Assembly (NCBI GenBank): GCA_030765055.1
Contig: CM060955.1
Coordinates: forward strand, 96,688,647-96,752,646
DNA from: Mantis religiosa
Lineage: Eukaryota; Arthropoda; Insecta; Mantodea; Mantidae
Length of the DNA: 64,000 nucleotides
Direction of reading: 5' to 3'
A program made the position numbers and the translations under genes. Position 1 is the stretch's first letter. Every line of letters begins with the position of its first letter. The notes beneath the pieces are model-generated. The model did not search any database and was not told where the DNA came from. It saw only the letters and a program-made list of their open reading frames with translations. Below, piece after piece: positions 42,627-54,100 of this stretch.

Positions 42627-45600
42627 GTACGCATTAAAGTAATTATAGAAGAGTTAATAAGTAATTTAAACTCATTTGAATGCACCCTTTTAGCTGTCAT
42701 CTAACCAGCCATATTTTTTTCATCAGTTTTGATTTATTCGCGGGCTGCAATTGTCATTTAAGGTTATGTTTACGTTTAATTTACAGAATGGAAACGAGAA
42801 AAGAGAAAGCGGCTAAGAGTAGCAGGAAAGGCATATATCAACAGCAAAGGTGACATAGTAGGTGAACGCAAAATTGGTGAAGATTGCAGATGTCGACGAA
42901 AATGTTACACGCTAGTAACAGAGGAGGAGAGGCACAAGCTGTTCGATGGATACTATTCTTTAAATAGTCATGATGAGCAAAATGCATATCTTTTCGGTCT
43001 TATTCGCAAAACTGAGATAGCAAGAAAAAGGAGTAAAGAGAGTGACCGTCGTACTTGCAGTTACAAGTATTATGTTCGTACCAAAGGAAAAGAAATTCAG
43101 ATTTGTAGACTAGCATTCGCACATATACATGGTATTTCGCCACACAAAATAAGGATTTTGTGCCAAAAGCAGGATCAGAATGTAATGTATCCAAGAGATG
43201 GCAGAGGAAAACATGATAACCGTCCTCGTAAAGTGTCAGCAGAAACTTTAAACCAAATAAAAGAACACATTTACTCTATCATTAGATCTGACAGGGTATG
43301 TATTAATATATGACTTTTTGAATTACTCAGGTGCCCCTTTTTTATTTCTGGGTAGATGTAATTGAAAGTGATTGTGGAAATATATAAGTGAAAAGCTTGC
43401 AGTTTGAGCGAAGTTAGTGAAAAATACACTTTGCCTAAAGATATTACTTGTACTTAATACAATTACTGGTATTGTAAATAACAAAATTAACCACTGTGTG
43501 TGTAGTAATTTCACAAATTTTGTGTAGATGGCTAAATTAAGTTAAAAAACAAAGGAACTTGAGCATTTAATGTGTAGAAACCAACAACTGCAATACAGGT
43601 AGACCTACAGAATTCATGCTTGATGCTTAATTTTAATATACCAGTAAAGCTAATGTAAATATGCTGAGTTGTTAAGATTGTGAAACTCCAGTATTGGGTA
43701 AAGTAATTAGAAGATTAAATGCCAGGAAAAGCAGCATATATTTTCTCTTGTTACATTTGGTTTTAGAAAATGACAGATATTAACCACAGAATTGGTAATC
43801 TGAACCTCTTGATGTAATTGTAATGTAATTGATGTAATTTTCAGTTATAAGGTGTTTCTGGGCCTTGAATGTCTTCACCATTCACTGGTTAAGGAATTTT
43901 CCTCGAGTTTCTACATAACCTTAAAAGATAAATGCCGAAAATTAAGATGGATTCATTTGTTTTTATTGCATTTTCTCCCATCATAACTGCGAAAGACCTT
44001 GAGTTGACAGGAAACTTCTTTTCAGTCATTGTTATTAAGGCAAAAGGTTGCTGTGTTCACTTGTTGCCTGGAAAAAATTGTAGGTGCGACCCTTTGTTAT
44101 TTCATAGCAGTTGGTCCAGCAATTGGACCTCAAATATTTCTTTAAATTATAAACATTAAGGCTTTATCAGAGAAATAGCAAGAGGGTGTATTTCAGTAAG
44201 GTTTGTCTGGGAAACAAAGTGAAATGAAACATTTTTCAAAATACCCTGCTGCTCTATTTCATTGGAAATACTTTGAAGCTCCCTGAATCCAAAATGAATA
44301 AATTTAGAAAAAGTTGGGTGTGTGGCATTGCATGCTTATGCTTTTTCATTTATATTGGTGTCTTGATACCCATCACATTTTGAGCATTTTGCAAGATAAC
44401 AAGGCAAAAAATGTTTAGAAATCCCCAAACCAGTTTTTATTTTATCGATCAAATGGAAGTGCTTTTAAAGCACTTTGACTGTCTATTAGGATAACAATTT
44501 ATTGTCATAATAGCCATACCCAGGTCCTCTTAGAGCACAACTCAGGATAGGAAATGCTTCTACCTGAAAAACTGTGCAATATATCCCTAGGCCTATATTA
44601 ATATTTTTCTTTGGAGATAGACAATAAATGCCTGTATTTGATTGTGTCTATACAAGATAAATTTGAGACCAAATAAGTTAGTTACATTCTTTATCAGGTG
44701 CAATTCTTCCCATGCTTGAGATCATGGAGTTAATTGAAAAAGCTATTTTTAGTCAGTTTTTAACACTCCATCACTTACATTTTTATTTTTTTGAGGGACA
44801 GCTTCTAAAACTAGTCCCTCAAAAAATAAAAATGTAAATGATCGAGTATTAAAAACTGACTGCAAATAGTTTTTTCAATTAATTTGGATGTCACTGTTAC
44901 TAACTTCCTCCAAACATTCATAAACCTAGAGTTACATTAAATAGATGGAAAGAGCAGTATTGAGTATTCATTAATTCAGATCGCATACTCAGTACTGGAA
45001 TATCCAGTAAATTTTGGATAAAGGAGTATCAGTTGAGCAGCCATCTTTCCAGTTCCCTGCTTTGGTAAACCATAAGAGAGATATAATCTACTACATAAAC
45101 AAATGTAGATCTGATTAAATCATATAATTTGTCAATTTCTTTTTGGCATTAAATATTTGTTATTAGTTTAAATTTTCAAATTCATAATTTTTTCAAGTAG
45201 TAGGTTCCTTTTGTTTTTATATTCCTTTTTTTCCTTTGATGACCAGGCAAGAAGCATTTAATTTAAAAGACAAAACACACTGAGTTTTAAATATCTTAGC
45301 TTTTGCTTTAGGACATTGTATCCTCTTTATGCATACAACATTATGTAATTAAAGTTTATCTTGATTAACTGAATATACAATTGAAGAGTGAGCAGAGAGT
45401 AAATTAGTACAACACACATTTTTTTTAATCTTTAAAGCATAACTAACTTAATTTTTCAGTTCAAAAGCACATGTTTTGCACAATATCAAGATATAAATAA
45501 ATATCTTCAGTTAGATATAGGGGTCCTGCTATGAATTAACAAACATAACACCCATTTATGCTACGGTAATTAAGTAAATACAGTGACATGCTTATCAACT

Positions 45601-48073
45601 ACATAAATGCTACTTTAATAATAGTCTTCAGAGATGCTGTCCTCAGCAGGTATAACACTTCCAAGAAAGGAATTGTAGGTATAACCTGACCAAGATAGTG
45701 CAGTCCTGCATCTTCGAGCGCCATTTGTACACACTACAGCTTACCTGCCCTCCTGTACAGTTCGGACAATGGCAATGATAACAACTAATTGGCATTTTCC
45801 TGGACAGTTATAATTGAATCGGAAGTTCAGACATTTATCAAGCAGAAAGGCATTTATAAAACTGTCAGTTATTAATATAGTTAAAATGTTCTGAGCCATT
45901 CATGTATTTCTGACATTTAATTGTTGGTCGAGAGCACTTAATTATCTTCTTTATTGTGATGCAGAGTATTTTTAATTATAACAATTCTCCTTGCAGTAAT
46001 CTAGGTATCTGTTGGTTTTTGTAACCATTTTAAATGGTTTTCGTAGTCCATTTTGTGTAATAGTCAAATGTTCTGGATTTGCTCCAGCCAGCATACACAA
46101 TAATAAAACACTATCCAGCACTGTCATTTGTATACATTCTCATAACTTTATCACTCTGCCAGCATTTGGAAACAATGTAGTGGGTGTGAATCCAGGTTTC
46201 ATCTATGTACATCACTTATTTTCGCTGAGTTCATTCCTTCTGAGTATTCTGAGATATGATACTCTCTGATATATCACGCTGTTCGCTTTTATTTTTACAC
46301 TTTTTAACTCAAAATCCATAGTTTTCAATATTTTCCTGAAGTTCAGTAATTTTTGCATTGCAGGAATTTCTTTTTTAAGCTTGTAATATTCCTGATACTT
46401 TATGCACTTGTCCATTTCATACATAACAATTTTATTTGCTGGAGGTTTCCTCCATTTTAATCTTCAGCTTTATTTTCTTTACATTCCATCACTAGCACAT
46501 GAATACTATGCAGTGCACTAGTAAATGTAAACCAGACTGTACAACATTTTGTGACGTATTCGTGTCATCATCACGTTAGTTCACCTGCTTTCCAGTACTG
46601 TAGTAGGACTTTACTCACCTTGGCTGGGTAATAAATGAATTGTTTGTCAGTTAGAAAGTAATGCCAATGCTGTGAAGTAGGCAGAAATTATGCCTGTAAC
46701 TCAAACCATTTCTTTTTGTATACAAGTTCTCTTTTGTTTATCCAGAATATGCTTCACGGGTTTTTCCTTCAATATCAGCTGGCTCTGAGTGTTATGATCT
46801 TCAGTCGTCTTTAGTTGGCAAATGCATGTATTTTGTTATCTATTTTTCTTCAATGTTTCAAAATGTATTAAATCTTCTGTGTCTGTATAAAAGTTCTTCC
46901 AAGCAAAGAGCTGCCGATCCATCATTATGTTTTATTAACTTTACCTTTTCTGCATCCATTTCTTCAAAAATGTGCTGCAGTAGCTGATTTGTCTAAATGT
47001 TTTAATCTGATTTGTGAGCTAAATTTTGTCTGCCCAACATAGGACTTTTCACAATCCATGCAATTTGTATTGGAGTACAACAAACTATGTGTCTTGGAAA
47101 AAACATATTGAAAAAATTAGAGATAAAGCAATTAACCGTTGTAAGATATTAAAATGACTTGCAGGAACTAAATGAGGTTGTTCAAGATCTACATTAAATA
47201 CTGCATATCTACATATATAAGGCCAGTTCTTAATTACTGTGGAGAAGTACTGATAACATCATCACCTTCAACTTCCATGATACTGGAGCGCACACAAAAT
47301 CAAGCTCTTAGGTTAATTACTGGAGCTATAAAATCTACTCCTATAATAACCTTACAAGCATTTACCTGTAAATTCTTTTCTTTCTATAAGCATGTTGGAA
47401 TTTACTTAAGTTTTGATGGAGAAATTGATGCAATTTATACTTCCTTACAAAATCTGTTTGCCTGGACAAATAAGCTTTCCAACATAGTTTTCTTAACCGA
47501 TTCTAAAGCAGCTATTCAGGCTATTATTTCAAATGACAGCCCAAAAACCGAAAAGATAAATGAAATTCATAATATGATTAAACATCTTCAAAATTTAAAT
47601 ATACGTATAGTTTTCCAATGGATACCATCTCACTGTGGAATTTCTGGCAATGAGCAAGCAGATATGTTGGTCAAGAAGGGTTCCAAAATATCTCAAACAA
47701 CGAAACAAAATATCCCCTATGAAACAGTTAAAAGATTAATCAAAAACATCTTCACAAAACTATATAACAACTATCTAGTTTCCTCTGAAAAACTTAATTG
47801 GAAAGATCTCCTAAACAAACTAAAGACAATTCCAGAACTACCTCGAAAATCTTCAGTAGCAATGTTCAGATTAATCACAGGCCATGATTGTTTGAATGGA
47901 CATTTATTCAAGGTTGGATTAACAACTTCTCCATAGTGTGTTTATGTGGTAAAGACGATTTAATGAACATCGATCATCTAACTGTATGTGAAACTCTCCA
48001 AAATCAAGATCTAGTCTCCAAATATTGGGAAGCAAGAAGAAAAATGATTTTATTATCAAATTCTGAGCATTAA

Positions 48074-48136
<63 letters not shown>

Positions 48137-51100
48137 TTCTAACCGTTTAGTAAAAGGCACTACATGTGGCAGTTACTTCACCCGTAGGGAGAAAGTAGGT
48201 ACAGGAAAGAAGGGGAAATGAACACTTAGGCCTCGAATACTCTAATACCATCAGAGTCGAAAGAAACAAGAGGTCAGTCAAGTAAGACTGGATAGCAAAG
48301 TTGAAAGAGGGAATTGGTATAGGAAGTAGAAGTAATACCAATTCGGTCAAAAAGAAAACCTACTAAGCTGACCAGTGCTTATTAGTAGGTAGCCCTTCCC
48401 TTTCGTTCATCATGCATAGGCATGATTACTAACAGCTGCACCACAAGAAGGTGAGGGATCGGACACTAGGCTATTGTCCAGGTCGGTTCCTTTAAGCCTT
48501 CAATGGAAGGAATTAAAGGCTCTCCTACCTGTGTAAGACTAGCCTTTCCACAGCCAATATTCAGATTACTAACAGGACTGCCTAAATAAACACCTACACA
48601 GATTTGGCATAACAGATTCACCTAAATGCCCTTTCTGCAATCTAAATGAGGATATGGATAAAAATCACCTCATCCACTGTCCAGCTTTTATAGAAGAGAC
48701 CAACCTTCCCGCTAAATATTGGAGTGCAAGAGAGTGAATGATTTTATTATCAAGTGCTCAACATTAGATACCAACCAACAATCCATGCAATTGATTTTGT
48801 AGAGACCTGACTTTTTGTTTGGAGTTTCTTTGTTTGTATGCTTTGCTCTGATCATTGATACAAAATTAATCTGATTTTTGGTATTAGTTTTATGTTTAGT
48901 CCTTGAATATTTTCTGAAATTTTTTGTATTTTGTTTCTTGATCTGACAGTTAATTTTTGTAAATTTATTACTTCGCTGTAATTTAGTATATGAGAAATTT
49001 ATTTTCTAAAGCCAACTGATTTCAGTGTCAGTTGCATTTCAAATATTATTATGAAATAAGCTACAGCAGGTATGCTCGTAGGAAGCAGCTTGCGCTCTGT
49101 GCATGTGCAATATGCAAAAGGGAATATGACATTATGATGATATAACACTGGGCTAAGCTACAGAAGTGGTAATTTAGTATGTAACAGTGGTGTCAAGATT
49201 ACACAGTTCAGAGCTAGGAGTATTATCAGCTATCACCTGTCTGTTTACCTGCAGTTTGGTTACATTCAGAGTGTAATACCTCATGAAATGTTTTCCTTCA
49301 GAATTGCTTCGAACTATTTCTTGGCATTATGAAAGGGTAGAGCCAGAATGAAAAATTCAATGCCATAGCTGGCATTGAATTTTTCATTCTGGCTCTACCC
49401 TTTCATAGTGCGTCCTATACACGGCTAGTGTGAAAGAACAATTTATCTCTTGGCATGTCAATCGTAAATAGAAAACTACTCTAAGTAGTTATTAAATTTA
49501 TTAAAATAATTACATCTGTAACAAATTTCTGATGATTTGGGTCATTTTTTAGAGATTAGTAAACCTACATAGGCCTTAGGTTACTGGTTCTCAAACTGTG
49601 AAGCACAGCCATATAAGCACTTACATGCTTCTTAAAGAGAAACATGTTTTATTAATTTTATTCTAAGACAAAAACTTCAGAATCAGAATTAAAATAAATG
49701 ATCAAAAGCACAATACCAGTTCTTTGGATATAAACTTACAGCAGATATATGTGTATTGAAAGTGAAATATGATAGCACTCAAATTCTATTATCTAGAAGT
49801 GGAGATTCTTAGCTTTTTGGAATTAAAAGTAAACAAGAGAACACTTTCTTAATGAGTGAGAACTATAATACAATGAAGTACAAAAGTAATATAACTTTGA
49901 ATCGAACTAGCACTCTATGCTCCATATATTGCTAGTGTTTATCCAGAACACTTTCGTTAGCACATTCCTAACATCCTCAACTAATGTGAACTGTTGAATT
50001 TTGATTTGGTGAACTCTCAACAGAGATCCCCATCACCTGCAAGAAGTTCATTAAATCAAAATTCAAAATTTTTCATTAGCTGAGGATGTTAGGAAGGACC
50101 TAACGAAACGTATTCTAAGTAAACACTAGCAATATATGGAGCATGGAGTCCTAGTTTTTTTTAAGTGAAATAACACAAAACACAGTTGATGATTTTCTCC
50201 AAAATTAAGCTCATGGTATATACTGCCTGGTATTTCAATTCATGTCTTTGTATGTTTTAGTTTTCAGGACAACATACCTTTTTATGTATGAATTGGCGGA
50301 ATTTAGTAACAGTGACAACTAAATTAATCGTAAAAACTGTTTGTAGTTGGTTTATTGACACTTGTCACTTACTTTTTTATATTATTGAGGTACTAGTTTC
50401 GGAAGCCTTTTGCCTCCATTTTCAACCTCTCTCCAACTAGCATCTGTTGTCGAAACTAGTCCCTTGATAATATAAAAAAAGTAAGTGACGAGTGTCAATA
50501 AACTGACTACAAATAGCTTTTACGATACTTTTTTTACTTTAGTGTCCTCCAACATAATGATTGAAATGGGTGAAATGATGCTCAAATGAGCCCACGGTCC
50601 ATAGAGCTTAGTTACTTAACATTCACCTTTCAGGATAATGGAAAACCCCATCAATAAAACCTTATCCAGATAACTTACCCTGACAAGACTTCAACTTGGG
50701 TCTTCTTGAATGTGAATCTGACATGCTACCCACACACCAAAGAGGCGGGCACACAATATGCTGAATTTATACTAGGCACAGAATACTACGGTCAACAACT
50801 TTACCTATGAATTTTCTTTTTCCATTCAGGTTCAAAACACCTACTTGGAATGGACGACTCATGGACTCATGACTGCAGTCTCCAATGCAGTCATTTTTCT
50901 GTGTGTATTATGGAGAAATCTGCATTAAATTAGTTTCTAATACATTGGTCCACTATGTCCTGATAATGGCAGATCAGATCTTGGTGTGGTGCATTGCTAT
51001 TCAGGGTAATTTTTGTCACCACTGCAATAGAATACATTGATATATACCGATATTTGTCTTAAATTTACAACTGTTTTTAAAATACTTTTGTAAATGAAAA

Positions 51101-54100
51101 TTCAAATTATTCAATTTATTGTTACCCATTACTTCATTGAGTTTCATAGAAGGCACTACCCATACACACTATCTTCACAGCAAGGTTAACTTAATGCTTA
51201 CTTTGCTTGTACTTGGTCCTCTACTTTGTATCATTGGGTGAGGCTTTAGATTCCTTATGAACAGCCCTTGACTATGTCATAAATTTAGAGTACATACCAG
51301 TAATGGTAATCTTAAACTTGAAAAAACACTAAATTGGTTAGTAGTAAAATTATTCATTTTCAATGATTTTAATGAATGATTTATTTTTTTCTTTTAGTAT
51401 ATGGTTATATTAGGCAAATATAAGTTAGTTTATCAGATATAGAACTGGTCTAGAAGTTTCAGCTGATTCCGTTTGCACCACAGCTGGTGTATCGGTTAGT
51501 TGCATTTTCAAGCATACCTTCTCTGCCTTTGAAAACCTTGCATTGCAGTAAAAGAAGACTCGAAGTTATAAATATGATGTGCTGTACCCAAATGATTTTC
51601 TCTGTTCTTGTAAATGCTTATTCCTGGCTTATGCTGGCATGTTGACAATGATAGCTCAATGGTTAAGAGCAATAGCCGTGTGTAGGACAAAGTATGGAAA
51701 GGTAGACCATGTGGTATAAACGGAGATCGGAAGATCCTTCGTTCAAATCGTGGCTAAGGCATTGAATTTCAGTCTGACTCTACCTTTCCATAATTTCCAT
51801 CAATTTATCTAATAGTGGTACTTGAAGCCTGGGACTTAAGTATTTACACCATAGTAAGTCACCACAAATGGTGCATATCTCATTGTATAAGAGAACCCTT
51901 GGTGGTTTACTGGGAGAAATACGAGTCAGTTGGAGAACTTTAATGCGATACTGGCATGTTGTCCATGGTAGCTCAGTGGTTAAGAGCAATTGGATGGAGA
52001 CCGGAAGGTCCATGGCTGAAATGCCGGCTCTGGCATTGAATTTTTAAATCTTGATTCTGCCTATCTAAAGCCTATTCCTCTATTTCATGTTAATCACGAG
52101 AAACATATTGCTAATTTTCTTGTATGGGAATAAAGGAGGCTTTAAACAATTGTCAACTCTTTAAATAGCTGGTTTCTAACTAATACCTTTGAAATTCCAT
52201 TCTCTTTACATGCCCAAGAGTTAAAAATGATATAAATGGCTTCCTATTTGAGAAAATTAAACATTGGAAAATTCAGAAAAATGAGGAGTACCCCGAAATG
52301 GTTCACTCCACAAAAGGAGAGAGAGAGAGAGTATCATACATAAATTGTAGGATTTAACAAGATCTACATTTTTGTAGTAAGATTTTGTCAATCTTACAGT
52401 TTCAAGTTATGCAAAAGTCATCCAAAATGTAGAGGACTCTTGAGGACATTCCCAGAGAGTTCAAGATATACATTTTGTTTATCATGAAAATATTTTAATC
52501 ATATTATATTTAAATCAAAATCATAAGAGCCATTTTTGAGAAAATCAAAATTTTTCTTGTAAAGGATTGTCGGGGATCTTTTCAAAATCATCGTTGCACA
52601 TCCTTGAAGATGCTGAATGACCAAGTTTGGTATTTAATCAACATTTTGCTTTTGAGTTATGCTGTTCAAAGACTCACAGATCTTTTTATAAAAGTGATTT
52701 TTTTTTTTTCAAGGAACCTTAAAATATGCATTTCAATACCTTGATATCAAAGTTTTTACTACAATGCCTTGCTTACTGTAAGTATGTACATAGTAGAGAA
52801 AAATAATAAAAAATTATGTGATAAGCTTATACTTTTGGGCACAACAGCAGTGACAACAATTACTATATAGATGGTTATTGCATAAGATGCATGATAGTAA
52901 GCAAGAATAAGATGTTTAATTTTAAAGGTGTTTGTAAATATCCTGTGTATTCTTTTAGGTCAGAGACTTTTTCAAGGAGGAAAAACATAATGGCCCCGAT
53001 CTGAATATAACAAAAATGTGGAAAGATTATTTAGAGCAGTATGATCCAAATTTCTATGAGCTGCAGCTTGGTAATGAAAAGAATAACGGCCATAATCCAC
53101 ATCCTCCAAATGGCAACGGAATGTCCAGAGAGATGCTTCCAGTTCCTGGTTTTTCTGGCATGGAAAATCATATTCTGTCAGACCAACATACCATATCATA
53201 CACACATCCAGATATAACACATTATCAGATGCCAGGAATAACCCATAATATTTTGGGTGAGTACTAGGATATTGTAAGGAACTGAATGCATCATGTTTTT
53301 ATGCTTTAGATAACATCCTCATTATAGGATGCTGTGAATCATCTGTTTATTTATTTCTAATCTTCCTGAAAAGTAATTTGGTCCTAATTTCCTAATTTAT
53401 GTTGCACTTTTTGCATATATCTAGACACAGTTTGTACATTTATTTTGAACATTTCTAATTTCTTATTGTGTGTTTTTTCTTTTTTTCATTTATTTTCTCA
53501 GAAGTTTGAAATTGCTATTACTAGATTAAAAGGCGATAAAACTCTTCTGATAGCTATTGCAACTTTGACTGATCAGTCAAATTTCTCTTCAATTAATGTG
53601 TTGGTTGTAATTAATTAGATATGAACAACTTGGTGATACATTTGAACACCAATATAGCAGTAGAACATTGACACTGAAAGCTGAAGATCCATGGTTCATT
53701 TTGTGGTTGAGGCATTGAATTTTTAAAATTCAAACTAGCTTCCCTAAATTAGTGCACACATTGCCTATGGATAAGAAGAGTTAAGATATTTGATCTTAGG
53801 TTTCTGAAATTCGATGTAAAGACAGGTTCGCAATAACCAAGAATGGTAACCAGAATGATAATAACAAAGTTGAAATATACTTATATGTATATATGTGATC
53901 ATTCTAGTGAATGGAATTTCTGAATGATCTTGAACAGAAACATGATTTGGTCAAGTTTTGATATTCTTGTTCTCTACTGGACACGACATATTATATTCAT
54001 ATTGTGCATATTAGACCGTTCACTTAGAAATTATTTAAGGTGACTGTGACATGAAACAGCTACCATGGTTTTCTAGTTACAAGTTGAGAAAGCAAAACTG

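Noticed and set aside
47919..48131. Cys-Val repeat frame on the minus strand
   Set aside because: Product of the AC dinucleotide run.
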